Below are positions 49,536 through 61,639 of a stretch of DNA of 64,000 bases, piece after piece (within the stretch, counting starts at the first letter, position 1; the number at the start of each line of letters is the position of its first letter). Position numbers and translations under genes: made by a program. This stretch comes from Guadua angustifolia. Lineage: Eukaryota > Streptophyta > Magnoliopsida > Poales > Poaceae. The stretch covers positions 52,493,326-52,557,325 of the forward strand of contig CM070501.1 in NCBI GenBank assembly GCA_036346375.1, in the 5' to 3' direction. Below the pieces are notes generated by a model, which was not told the DNA's origin, did not search any database, and was given only the letters and a program-made list of their open reading frames with translations.

Positions 49536-51281
49536 GCAATACTACTGGTCTTGGAGGAGCGGTAGTGTTGGCCAAGTGGTACTATCGGCTTTGGATGGGC
49601 GGTAGTGCCAACCTATCGGAACTACCGGTTTTAGACATGGTAGTCTTTTTTCAGAGAGGAGTCTCTCGTGTGTTTCAAGGGCAAATGGTACTGCCGGCCC
49701 AAAGGCGTGGTAGTTATTTTTCAGAGAGGGTCTTTGGGGTTGATCAGTGCGAGCGGCACTACCGGGCAACTAGGAGCTGTAGTGCCGGGGGTGCGGTACT
49801 ATCGGCCCTAGGTGGTGGTAGTGCCGACTTTATTACGACTTGAGCTTAATGTTCGCATTAATTGTTGAATAATGCATATTATTGTGAACAGTGTTACGTA
49901 ATGTGTTTCTTGTTTGTGTTGATTATAGGACTCTAGGGCTAGGTCATGGTGAGATAAAAGCGAGACCGGGATTAGGCTAGGAGAGCTCAAGTCCAGAATG
50001 GTTAAGGGACGCTGGAAGATGACTGAGACTAGAAAGTGGTTGCAAGCTGAGAAGACAAGGAACCGGAGCACGATACACTGGTGATGGACATGGCGGGTAA
50101 TGGTGTGGTCCAGAACTAGACTCGGGAAGGAGTTGAGATCTAGAATGGTCAGGAAAGCTAATGCCGCCATGGTGGAATGGAAAAGGACACGTGTTAGTCA
50201 AGTGACTTAGGCCTGCTTGCAAGCTAGAATGGTTTCGGGGGAGTCCAAACATGTGAGAAGCTTGATGACAAGTCATTGGGACGACGTGGAAAGCACAATG
50301 CATAATGATGCTTCGAAGAGAAGACCGATCATTGGGGCAAATTAGAAATTTATTCAATACTGGCGGTTGAAGCGGTTTGAAAAACTACAACGGTGACCTA
50401 AATAGTTTAGGTCATACCAAAGTGATGTTGGATGCAAATTCGGGCTTGCAGAGTGGATTTGGTGTCAATGTAATGGTTGATTTGAGAAACAAGCTTGTGT
50501 GAGTGTAAAATCCATTAATAGTGTTAGGTTTCGGGTTAGCCCATATAAGAAGTAGATGGTATCCACTCTAGTGTCCAGGTTTAGGGTTAGAATTTCCTCC
50601 ACTATATAAGGAGATTCATGGGGAGGAGAGGCCTTAAGCCTTAGACTAAGACACTAAAATGTTTAGGGTTTCCACAAGATTTTGTGTTCTTGTGTGGTGT
50701 GTGTGCTCCTTGGGAGCTTTGCTCTAAGTTGAGAGGCTTTATAATCCATCCTTATGGTCTGAAATAAAGATCAATTTCGTGCTCAAGATTTGGCTTTTAT
50801 TCTTGATGTTTCTTCTTGATTCTTGATCTCTCTTGTTGGTTTCCTCTTCTCTTGATCTTGTGTTGCCAAGGATGAGTGATTGATGGATGTATCCTCTGGA
50901 GGTCATCACCGAATCATCTAGGCAAGCTCTCTCATGATCATTAAGAGATTTCTCAAGAAACTAGATTTTGGCTTCAGAAGGAAGTATTCAAGGTAGATCT
51001 TGATCTTGCACATTTTGGAACAATCTCTTTTGAGTTCTTGCTTGCTGTGATATGTGAGAGAGTGTCTAGATTCATTTTGATCATCAATTCCCCATGAGGG
51101 AGCCCAGAGCAAAGTTTTTATTTTTGATCTAGTTTTGGTGCAACTTTCGACAAATTCAAAAAGTTTAGAACTTTGACTTCAATCTTTACGATTGAATATT
51201 AGAATAGGTTTCTAACACTCATAGGAAGGTGCATATAAAGTTTTACAGGTTTTTGATTAGTCGATCAAAAGTTACACTGAT
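49536..51281. repeat. Second GGTAGTACCG-type repeat, left part
   Basis: From 49540 to 49835 about ten GGTAGTGCCG, GGTACTACCG or GGTACTGCCG words recur, as at 31690-31985, followed by unrelated moderate-AT DNA to the LINE insertion at 51282. Similar words resume at 58375 beyond the LINE, so the repeat was split by it. A 143-codon + frame (49412-49843) and several minus frames reflect the repeat and match no family. The repeat class is not established. Confidence 0.5.
51267..51281 (+). repeat. LINE target-site duplication, left copy
   Basis: AAAAGTTACACTGAT here and at 58305-58319 are identical. They bracket the LINE; the A residues at the right copy merge with the element's poly(A) tail. Confidence 0.85.
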
Positions 51282-51291
51282 ACAATGTATA

Positions 51292-54228
51292 ATGGCAGGA
51301 AGACTACAAGCAACGGCCAAGTTCAACAAAACGAAGTTGGGGAGAAACATGCCAAGCCCCTTCGTCCCCGCCGATTCCATCGCCGCAGCTCATCCCGACT
51401 GCGGTGGCCACCAGTCCCAGCATCCCCATGATGTGAGCCCGTTCTCCGCCAAAGGCCCCTCAACCAGCGCAGGACCTGAGCTCACCTGCTTCCCCGTTTA
51501 TCCAGTCGAAGACGTCGTTCCGCCTAGATCTGAAATTGCCGCAACCAGATCTCGATCCCCAGCTTTGGGAGTTGTCTCCGCCTCCCCCTTGCGCCTCAAC
51601 TCCCCAGAGGTGTCGCCGGCCCCAGATTCGCCTGCAATTGGAAGATCCCCTCTTCATCAGGATAGGCTCCAATGGGACTTCTCAGATGACGAAGAAGCTT
51701 CGCTTTTGTCGTCTCCCTCTCCGCGTGTGCTATCTCGGTTCGAGCTGGAGCCTAAGCTAGAATGCAGCCCCACTTTACTACAGCGCACAGCGGCGGGCCT
51801 AGGCTCCGACAGTGCATCTCGCCAACAGGAAGCAAAAGATCTGCCGGTTCCCTCCAGAACCGCCTGGATATTCAAGGCGCCGCGGCCGGTCACCATCACC
51901 TCTGCTGTTGCTCCTCTGGGCCCTCGTCGAGTATTCAATCCTAGCAACTGCCTCAGCAAGTCTACGCAGCATGTTTTAACTCCTGCCATCAACCCAGCAC
52001 CACCTCGCCGACTCTCCAACGCTACCCACCCGGACAAAAAAGCTACTTCAAATGCTACTTCAAATTCAGTGCTCCAAGCTCAAGCTCCCAGGAAGACGCC
52101 GCCCGACCCTACCCCAGCTGACTGGCTCCTCGTCAAACCAAAGTACTGGTAGAGGAGACGCACAGCCTCTACTTCTCAGGAGCAGGCCATCAATAGCCCC
52201 AAGCGCCCACCGCGTCCTCTTTAAAGCGTATCGCTAGGCCAGACCTCATCGGCAAGTGCTTCCGTTGCTTGGCGTCAGACCACCAAATCCGCTCTTGCAG
52301 GGACCCGGTGAGGTGTTACATCTGCAAACGATCTGGGCACATAGCCCGTCGCTGCCGCCGGGCCGCTCCAGCACCTCACCGTGTCCCCTCCCGAGCGCTT
52401 CAAAGCTACTCCATGGACTCTGCACCTGGCTGCCCAGACGGCCATCCAGCCCAAAGCTACTGCTCCATGGCCTACTCAAAAGCAATGGCTGTCGAGGTAG
52501 CAAAATTTAGCCAGCATGCGGCTCTCCTTGTCGTCTCCGGTGACAGAGCTACCTCGGCGGTCACCAACACCTTCAGGGCGGCGAAAGCAATAGAAGCTAG
52601 GCTAGGAATCCCCTGGGCCGACATGCGTGTAACGCATCATCACCCGAAGGATTTCCTAGCCTTGTTCAACTTTCCGAACAACGGAACATGGCTGTGCATG
52701 CTAGGCATGTCGACCATGCCGGCGTCGGGTACGACATCAAGCCCTGGCTTGTGCACAGCAATGCCAGTCAGACGACGCTCTTCACCCGGGCACGCATAGG
52801 CTTGGAAGACCTCCTTCTCAGTGCATGGAACGAAGCTGCTGTGGCGGAGCTCCTCAAGGGTCGGTGCTGCTTCGATCGGATCGACAGCCAGTCACGTCGA
52901 CGCGATGCAACAAACATCTTCTGGGTGTGCGTTTGGGTTCACAACCCGGACTCCATCCCGAAAATTTGCTCCTGTTCGGTGTTCCCTGACGGCCGAAATG
53001 GCCGTGCGCCGCGCTCTTGGTGCGGCCCCGGAGATGCTTCTCCTCCTCGATCCAGCCCGCCTGAAGGTCACTCTTATGAAGTCCTCATCCACCTAGACCG
53101 CGCTACAGATTTCCCCCCCCCTTCGGGCTTCTCCGAAGAAGGCTGGCCAAGAACAACCTCCTTCGATTGGGCTTTAGGAGTGGTTGATGGCTTGCGATCT
53201 CCTCCAGTCCGTCGCACAAATGTGCGTTGCCGTCTGGGTGATCGCCTCAGTGACACATCCAGAAGACTATGAAGACGACTACCGCGGTGATGACCGTCAC
53301 GCTCGCCATTGGCGAGGCCATCAGGACCACCGCTCCTGGGAGGGTCGCGCTCCTGGCCGTAGCCGCACAAGAGAGCCTGCTCCGCGCGACAGTGGGGCAA
53401 CCGCGACGCGAAGCCCTCCGACGCCGCAGGTCGCCCTCGCCGATGACCCATCCGGCCGGTAGGCGCTTAGCACCCGCGTCATGAGAGAAGCATTGCGGCT
53501 CGCCGCGACCGCTCCAGTCCATCCAACGCCGACTCCTCATTAGCGCGCTCCTGGCGACCCACCTTGTCGTGGCAACTCACGAGCTCAGATCCAATGGACA
53601 TATCGCCTCCGCATGGACTACCTTCGACTTGAAGCTCGACCCATTTGTCATTCTCGCATTTTCGGATGAATGCTCAACTCCCTCAAAAGCCCGACCCCAT
53701 GTTGGAGGCGGCGATCAAACGCCTAGTGCCAGCCCCGGTGCTCCCTCGCTGCCGCCAGATGGCCTCCTCAGAGGGCCCCTCTTACTGTTTCATGCCACAT
53801 CGAATCGGCAGACTCTTCAGTGAACCGCTTCTTCAGCCTCGGCGCCAGGCACTCCTCTACTACCGACCCTGCTAGTCAGCGGGCTACACCCCTGGTTGTC
53901 GTTCTAGACGCTGGATATCAGGCCTCAAAGCTTCTGCATGAGGTCTTCAAACGACCGCCTGAGCCTCTCGTCGCAGCACCTGCTTCTCCTTGCCTCTCAA
54001 ACCTCTTAGGCCGGATTCCAAGACCTCGCAGGAACAACGCCAGAGACTCTTCTCCTCGACGAAGCCAACGCCTAGCTTCTAAGAAGAAAACCGCCCCAAC
54101 TGCAAAAATGGCAGAAGAACTCCTGACTCGTCGTCTTGGCTTCTGCTCGCCGGAGGCACGACGGGTACACCCGGATGTCGTGCAAAAATCAGGAAAATGT
54201 TCAACAAACCTCTGCTTGAAAGTGTAAT
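51292..54228 (+). pseudogene. LINE ORF1 (nucleic-acid-binding, CCHC), frameshifted
   Basis: It starts MAGRLQATAKFNKTKLG at 51292 and is open to a stop at 52152. After a frame change, a zinc-knuckle segment with KCFRCLASDHQ and CYICKRSGHIARRC (near 52255-52355) follows. Next comes a region with RIGLEDLLLSAWNEAAVAEL and GRCCFDRIDSQSRRRDATN (52790-52920), then frames to 54228. Several frameshifts and stops break it. In plant L1 elements this protein coats the element RNA. The Pro/Ser-rich N-terminal third is typical of the type. Confidence 0.8.
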
Positions 54229-54574
54229 TGCGGCACTGCGATCCATTTGTCATCTAGATGATCAGCATCACAACGGGGTCCAAGCTCTTGCCGGCCCTAC
54301 CGAGTCTGACCCTGCAGTCCAAAAGGACTGAGCTCTTTGCATCTTGGTAGCTGTCCACTGCATCTCGATGGCCAGAAGCATTACGTCCCAGATGATGTCT
54401 TACTTTTGCTTTTACTGTCATCAAGGAGTGATGTCCTCAGTTCATGGGTCTTTTGCTGTCCCGAGATGATGCCTTCTGTTTCTAGTAAAAGCTTGCTGTT
54501 ACCCTTGCTTAGTCCATGGTATCAGTATGTGCAACGTGCTAACAAAATGGATCCTGCCTCCTCAGTGGTCATTT

Positions 54575-57500
54575 TCACTCTTCATGTCTGACTGCACTGT
54601 CCTATGTTGGAATGTTCGAGGCCTCAATGGGCCTTCAGATGCGCAACAGTTCGCCAAACGATTCTACTGCATCGTCCTGCAATAGTTGTCCTCCAAGAAA
54701 CGAAGTTGCAATGCATTGACCAACAACTGTTCCTTGAAATTGGCGGTCAAAGCCTTGCAAGCGACACCTACTTGCCAGCACAAGGTGTGAGGGGCGGAGT
54801 GCTAATGCTATGGGATAATCACATCGTGGACGTATCTTCGCCCATACTGCGAGATTTCTCCCTGACAGCAAATGTCTCCCTCCGCCAAGATGGCTCGTCC
54901 TTCTTGCTAACCTCGGTATACGGACCATCAGAAGATCGACACAAAACCTCCTTCCTGCAAGAGCTGACCTCCTTAGCTCCTTCACCTCCTTCGCCATGGC
55001 TGGTCCTAGGAGATTTCAACCTTATTTGTGAAGCTAGAGACAAAAATAACAACAACCTAAATCACCGATTAATGGCTCAATTCTGTGCGGCCATCAATCC
55101 GTGCAGCCTCAAGGAAGTACCGCTCCAGAATAGAAGGTACACCTGGTGCAACGAGCGAAGCTGTCCGACGCTACTCAAGCTCGACCGTGTGTTCTGCAAC
55201 CCAGAATGGGACACCATGTTCTCCAATCACCTACTGCAGGCCCTTTCCTCCTCTATGTCAGACCACTGCCTGCTGCTGTTAGCAAGCCACATCAGCCCAT
55301 GCAGGCCACGATCATTTAGGTTTGAAAACTTCTGGCCAAGACTTCCGGGGTTCCTTCAAATGGTTGAGCAGGCTTGGTACACCACGTCGAGTCACCACAA
55401 CCCTCTGAAGCGCCTATCGCTAAAACTACGCGCCACAGCATCGGCTCTCCGCGCATGGAGTACCTCCATCTTGAGCGATGCGAAGCTCCAATTCCACCTT
55501 GTAAACACCCTAATTCTACGTTTCGACACTGCTCAAGAAACAAGGGAACTCACTCACGCTGAGCAATCTCTTCGAAATGTTCTCAAGTTAAGGGTGCTTG
55601 GCTATGCGGCGGTTGAAAAAGCCCGCAGAAGGCAGGCTTCTTGGATCTGCTGGCTCAAGGGGATGCAAATACAAGATATTTTCACCAAAGAGCAAATGGC
55701 CAAAGAAGAAAAAATTTCATTCAGTCCCTGATTACGCCGTAAGGGATGGTCACTCGGCACAATGACAAAGAGCAAGCACTGTTGCAGCACTTCACAGCGC
55801 TAGTGGGACAAAAGGCCAACCGCTCTAGAGTGATAAACTGGCCAAGCCTAAACATTCCCATCCATGATGTCAGTGACCTAGATATGCCTTTCTCAGAGGG
55901 CAAAGTCCTGCAGGCGATCAACCTACTACCAGCGGAGAAAGCCCCGGGACCGGACGGACTCACTGGCACCTTCTACAGACACTGCTGGCACATTGTAAAA
56001 TAGGACATCATGGAAGTGATCCTTACCCTTCAATCTGGTCATGCTCAAGATTTTCAAATCATAAACGGAGCTTCAATAGTCCTAATTCCGAAAAAGGAAG
56101 CCGCGGGCAGCGCTGCAGACTACTGACCGATCAACCTCATTCACTCAGTAGCAAAACTATTCTCAAAAATTCTAGCACAGCACCTTTCCAAGCATATAAG
56201 CTCTCTGATATCAAACTCTCAAACTGCTTTCATCAAAGGGAGATGTATTCAGGACAACTTTCTGTGGGTTCAAAACCTCGTAACATCTTATCAACGAAAC
56301 CATACTCGGCACTGATGCTCAAGCTAGATATTGAAAAAGCTTTCGACTCCATCTCTTGGGAATATTTACTGGACCTCATGCAAGCTCGAGGTTTTGGACC
56401 TTGATGGCGTCATTGGATAGCAACCTCCTTCGTGACATCCACTTCGTCGGTGCTCCTCAACGGGGTACCGGGACCTAACATCAACCATCAGCTGGGACTT
56501 CGTCAAGGCGACCCGCTATCGCCCTATCTTTTCCTGCTGGCCATCGATCCGCTGCACTACATCCTCACCAAAGCAACCCAAGATGGCGTCCTATCTCCGC
56601 TGAGAGGCTGTGGGCCTTCTCTCTGACTCTCCTCACGCAGACGATCTTGTTATTTTTTCGAACCGGTCGAAGCGACCTTGAGGCAATCATAAATATCCTC
56701 ACTCTGTTCGGTCAAGCAACTGGTCTTCGAATCAATTTGCACAAGAGTTCTATTGTACCGATCAGAGGGCAACATCTAGACCTCCAGAGCATCTTGCAGC
56801 CTTTCCAGGGGAAGATCTCAAATTTTCTTTAAAATATCTAGGTATGCCACTCACTCTCGGACGCCTATGACGCGGCGACCTTCAACCAATCATCGATAAA
56901 GTCGCGCGGTGACTGGCGTCTTGGCAGACAAACCACCTCACCATGGGGGGGCGCCGCCTAATCTTGGTAAAGGCGGTCCTTACCTCCATCCCAATATACT
57001 TTCTCATAGCAATCAGGGCTCCCAAAAAGTTCTTTTCGGACATCGACAAGCTGCGGAGGAGATTCTTATGGGCAGGACATGGGGAAATACATGGAGGAAA
57101 CTGCAAAGTTCGTTGGTCAACGGTTTGCCGCCCATACAATTTGGGGGGATTAGGCGTGCTTGACCTAGACAGATTTGCCAGGGCACTCCGTCTTCGATGG
57201 CTTTGGCTCAGGTGGATGGATCCGAATAGGCCGTGGATCGGAATGTCCACACCATGTGATCGAGTTGATCATCAACTATTCTCGGCGGCCACCAGCATCA
57301 CTATAGGGAACGGTCGAATAGCGACCTTCTGGACAGACCGATGGCTCCAAGGTATGGCGCCATCGCAGCTAGCACCGGGCCTCTACAAGCACTCAAGACG
57401 AAAGACTCGCTCCGTTGCAGACGCCCTTTCAGACGGCAACTGGATCCGAGATATTCGACACAACTTAACTCCACATTTGATCCTCCAATATGTCCAGCTA

Positions 57501-58229
57501 TGGGTTAAAATCCACCATGTACAGCCGCACCCTTAGGCCTCTGACGTCATAACATGGACCCAGTCAGCCTCCGGCACCTACACAGCCTCATCGGCATATC
57601 GCATACAGTTCACAGCAAGCACCCTCGCACCCTTCCACCCCACAGTCTGGAATACGTGGGCTCCACTACGATGCAAGGTCTTCTTATGGCTTACCCATCA
57701 TAATCGATTATGGACGGCTCAGCGACTACAAAGTAGGGGGTGGCTAAACCAATACTTCTGCCCAATGTGCCATCGGAATCTCGAAAACGTGTATCACCTC
57801 TTCATAGAGTGCACACACATTCGGTGGTTGTGGGAAGCTTTGGCTACATGGGCAAGACTGCCATCGCTATGGCCCATCAATTGGGAACAAGCCGACACCT
57901 TCCAAGACTGGTGCCTACAACAAGTAAACCGCCGCCCCAGATTTCGCAAAGGGATTAGAACTCTGATTACCCTAACTAGTTGGAAATGGTGGAAAGAACG
58001 AAATGGCAGAGTTTTCCGAAATAACTACAATACAAACGAGGAAATTTTCCAGTCAGTCAAAGATGAGGCCACGCTCTGGGTGGTCGCCGGAACGGTTCAG
58101 CTAAAAACCTACTGGATCGTCAGACTTGATCCTTCTCTCTCTCTCTCCACCTCATTCTTCTCTTTTCCTTTCTCTCCTTCTGTTTTCTTAATCTCCCCTC
58201 CCTCCATGTCTTCTAGTATCCTTGTCTAG
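54575..58229 (+). pseudogene. LINE ORF2 (AP endonuclease, reverse transcriptase, zf-RVT), with stops and frameshifts
   Basis: The endonuclease part shows CWNVRGLNGP (54605), VVLQETKL, VLGDFNLIC and SDHCLLLL. The reverse transcriptase part shows PGPDGLTGTFY (55950), PINLIHSVAKLFSKILA, TAFIKGRCIQDNF, LDIEKAFDSISWEYL, GLRQGDPLSPYLFLLAID and HADD LVIF (about 56636). The C-terminal region shows WAPLRCKVFLWL, CPMCHRNLENVYHLFIEC and WKWWKERNGRVFRN (57660-58010), the zf-RVT type. There is a frameshift near 54650 and another near 55710. Four stops (56124, 56402, 56868, 56910) are TGA where family members have Arg, as after CGA to TGA change. The catalytic Tyr of YADD is His here. Confidence 0.9.
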
Positions 58230-58304
58230 CGCAGAATCCTGCGCTCTGTAATTTGTTCTCCTCTCCTCTATCTAATATAATTCACAGCTTTGCTGTTTCA
58301 AAAA

Positions 58305-58319
58305 AAAAGTTACACTGAT
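58305..58319 (+). repeat. LINE target-site duplication, right copy
   Basis: Identical to 51267-51281; the sequence beyond (TTTCATTTTTGAAG) differs from the left interior, as expected at an insertion edge. Confidence 0.85.
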
Positions 58320-58826
58320 TTTCATTTTTGAAGTTGTGCTGATTTACTGTTCTTTTATATGTTTTTATTGTTCATCGGCACTACCGCTACAATAACCTAG
58401 TAGTACCAGAGTTACAGTTCATCCCAACACTACCGGGCTCTGTAGCTAATAGTGTCACTCTAAAGCTGGTTTTTCGAGTTATTTTCTTTTTTTGTTCTTT
58501 TGAGGTCTTAAGAGATTTTGGTTAGATTCTTTCGAAAATAAATTGTTGTTTGAACATTCTTCCCCTCGATGGCCATTTCCCGTCCTTCACTTTGTCTACT
58601 TCGACTGAATCGCCCTGTATATTCTCCTCTTTTTACTTAGAAAAAAATGGTGGCCGGATCAATGGTCAACCAGACCTACCCCGTCATTGAGAAGGCAATG
58701 GCATCGCACAGCAAAACTTATGCCTTCGTAAGTATACAAGAAACAAACACTGCTTATCATCATGGCGACCTGTTCTTTATTAACTTCAAATGATCAAATC
58801 GGATGGCAGTGTAGAATACTTTCATT
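58320..58826. repeat. GGTAGTACCG-type repeat, right part, and thioesterase A 3' flank
   Basis: CGGCACTACCGC, TAGTAGTACCAG and CACTACCGGGC (58377-58440) continue the repeat interrupted by the LINE. The last 250 bp (after about 58560) are unique AT-moderate DNA next to the thioesterase stop codon. No gene is seen in it. Confidence 0.45.
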
Positions 58827-59579
58827 TCAGAGTTTGCTCCTGCTGTCGATGCTCTTCTTTGGCATAGTAGAGGTCATCCACTGCCTCCCTACCGCAATCA
58901 GCTCGCCGGATTCCATCTTCCGCACTTCCACCACGGCGGCTGTTAGCTTCCCCTTCCGGCTCACCACCCGCCCGTCCATCTCAACCTCCTCCTGTACATG
59001 ATTCACCGTGCTTGCTGTCACAGTCTGGCGTCTGCCATCTCATCGTGTGTAGTTACCGAAAAATAAGGGGGAAATGATGCGAACACAAGCGTACGGTGTG
59101 CGCGGCGGGCGAGAAGTAGGACAAGGCGTAGTGGACGGTGACCGTGGGCGTGCCCTCCACCGTGAAGATGGCCGCCGAGCACATGTTGTCCACCGCCGCC
59201 GCGATCGCCCCCGCGTGCCACCTCCCGTCCGCGTCCTGCGCGCGCAACCAACGCAAGAGCAAAGAACAGCGCGTTGAGATCCGATCGGGATGTACACAAA
59301 CGCTTGACGAGGAGGAGGGGATCAGCCATATGCATGCGCACGCGCGCGAGCATCCAGAAATAGATATGCAGGGGGACGCACGGTGAGCTGCCGGGGCACG
59401 CGGAGGGAGCAGACCACGCGGCCGGGCTCGGCGAGGGAGACGCGCGCTCCGGCCAGCACCAGCGAGCTGAGCACGTGGCCCCTGTTGGCGCCCGCGTCCT
59501 CGCCGTCGTACCGCACCCGGGGGTTCTCCAGCCACTTCCTGGCGACGGCGGCCAGCCGCAGCGCCTTCCCGTCGCCCAT
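58827..59579 (-). CDS. Acyl-CoA thioesterase-like hotdog protein A, 3 exons, 167 aa
   Basis: Exons on -: 59579-59382, 59235-59095 and 58991-58827, with GT-AG introns of 146 and 103 bp, both phase 0. The product resembles plant ACOT13-like single-hotdog thioesterases, which hydrolyse fatty acyl-CoA or related thioesters. Marks: ARKWLENP near the start, GARVSLAEPGRVVCSLRVP (residues 43-61), WHAGAIAAAVD at the start of exon 2, where the family has HGG...D, VHYALSYFSPA, and GELIAVGRQWM near the end. The first Gly of HGG is Ala and the usual upstream Asn is Asp, so activity may differ. No clear targeting peptide is seen. Start at 59579 gives the family length; gene B is a tandem paralogue. Confidence 0.88.
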
Positions 59580-61639
59580 GATTGTCTTGTGCCTGCCTCT
59601 CGTGTCTGGATGCTTCCTAGTACTACCTACCTAGCAAGGTGCTCTGTTCTACCCGCAGCACTAAAGGCGACTTAATTTCTCAATTGTTTATGGGAGTGCT
59701 TCTGTGCTTCGTTGACGCTCCTCGCATTTTTTATTGAGCACCTGAAGAGTTGTGTGAAGTTGTTGGAGGATAACCCCCAAGTTGAGGCGCCGTAGATTTA
59801 TTCATATATGTATACATTACATATGAGTCTCGGACCCATATGTCATACACACAGAGGGGGGCAAACTTACGAAGTCACATCAACTTTGGGGCATACTTAC
59901 AATTATACCGAAGTTGTTAGGTGCAGTAGGTTCTGTAGCTAGCGATTGATTCTATGAACTTGCTGTGATTAGACCTTGTCATTGGACCGGCCTTTTTTAG
60001 TTAGTCTGTGGCATATCACAAATAACAGAGCCGTGTCGGGTCTCATGATTGGCCACGTTGGACGACACGATATAGCACACCTGCATGATTCATGTTTGGA
60101 TCGGCACAACACGAAACAAGCCCAACGGTTCAGAACAGAGATGACATATGGTAGGGCACCCTTCTACGGTATTGCAGCATACTGTGGCTCACCCTATTGC
60201 GGGCACCATTGCAATTCTCATATACACAGAGAGAGAGAGAGGAGACAATAAAGAAACCATAAGGTGGTGAATAGAGATTGGAGAATATCTGTTCACCGAT
60301 ATTGAGTGTGCGCATCGAGTCGACACTCCTTCATGCAGCTCACTGAGTGCAGCAGTGACATCATGCATGGCTGCCTTCCTGCTTGTCTCGCACGTCTATC
60401 AATGCCACCACAACGGTGGTAGCGCCGTCGCCTCCACGCTTGCCATTTGAGCGGCCGTCGTCACACAGATCTAGAGAGTTGGGAAGCCACTACGTTTTTC
60501 ACCTCATGCTACATCTTACCACCGCCCAAAGACTGAATTTGACGCTAAGAAAGCGATCCCCACCGATTGGAGGCGGTGGGGAAGGCAAAGAGGAGAGGCG
60601 ATGAGGGTGGTGAGGAGAACAGGGTTGAAAAAACCGAATTTTGAAAACCGAATTTCGAAAACTGCTTGAAAACCGTCAGAAACCGAAGGGTTAAGAAATC
60701 AAAAAAATATGAAAAAAATTTAAAAAAAATCGAAAACCGTTATGTTTTTGGCGATAAACTGCGGTTTTTTGTGAAAAACAACAAGCCAATTGAATGTTCT
60801 TAAAAACGGTTTTTGAGCGATTTTCGTTGGGTTTTCAACCGTTTTCGAGCGGTTTTCAACGTATAATTTTTTCAAAATTTTAAATTTTTTAATTAAACCT
60901 GTTTACTGGGCAGTTTTTGATTTTGAACCGCAACAGTACGCTAAAAAATTACGGTTTTTGAGTAATTTTTGCCGATTTTGTGAATCCTAGAGGAGAAGGA
61001 AGGCCAGACAGACTGCAAAAAGGGATCTAGATTCTAGAGAGATGAAGAGTGAGAGAGGATAGAGAGAGAGAGGAAGGGAGACAGAGAAGAGTGACGGAGA
61101 GGGAGAGGGTTATAAAAGGGCTTGTGGGATGTGGCTCGTGTCTGGGCCACAGTGCACATGGGCAAAGCTTGCCAAAGGAAAAGTGTGCCCTGTCGATACG
61201 GTATGGCTTGTCGGCCATGCTAGGCTACCACAACACGATCCTGGCCTAACCCAATATCTACGTCCAGCTGTGATTGATGAGACAACATATCGTTATCAGA
61301 TGAAATACGATAACGCAGAAAGATTGGGGGCAAAGGAATTACAGCCCAACTTGGCCCAGTTATGTGCTTAGTACTACCGAACTGATCAATGGACAGGATC
61401 AGCAGAAGAAAGTGACGCCTTTTTTTAGCCCATCCGCGTCTTCGTCGAGCCTGTCGCAGAGGGGCTACAAACCAAACAGGCCAGTAATGCTGATCAGAGA
61501 AATGAATTTGCCTGACAAATCACAAGATGTAAAACTCATTCTAGTTACAGTAAGCTGACTGTACCTCGCAGTCAACAATTACGCCGAGCTGCGGCTGATT
61601 TACTCAAAGGAATACAGCACAAAAGATTATTAGCATACA
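59580..61639. other. Intergenic between the two thioesterase genes
   Basis: 2 kb with no gene recognised. Near 59980-60180 and 61110-61330 words rich in CGGCACAACACG and GGGCCACAG types suggest old repeat pieces. Positions 60620-60990 hold many GAAAACCG and CGGTTTTCAA words (see repeat entry). Confidence 0.35.
60620..60990. repeat. GAAAACCG-word repeat with opposing halves
   Basis: The left half is rich in AAAACCGAATTTTGAAAACC and the right half in GGTTTTCAACCGTTTTCGAG, so the two are loosely complementary and the block could fold back. No TSD or clear termini were found. Confidence 0.5.

Larger units (their letters stand above)
51282..58304 (+). mobile_element. Full-length L1-type LINE, about 7.0 kb
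   Basis: It runs from ACAATGTATAATGG at the left TSD to a short A tail (from 58300) at the right TSD. Order: ORF1 with a CCHC zinc knuckle, ORF2 with AP endonuclease, reverse transcriptase and a C-terminal zf-RVT region, then a C/T-rich 3' UTR with CTCTATCTAATATAATTC. The left end starts 10 bp before the ORF1 ATG, so the 5' UTR is very short or slightly truncated. Both ORFs carry several lesions (see separate entries), so the copy is not autonomous. It is inserted in the GGTAGTACCG repeat. Confidence 0.95.

Noticed and set aside
49412..49843. 143-codon + frame
   Set aside because: Built on the GGTAGTACCG repeat; Gly/Ala/Ser-rich by repetition only.
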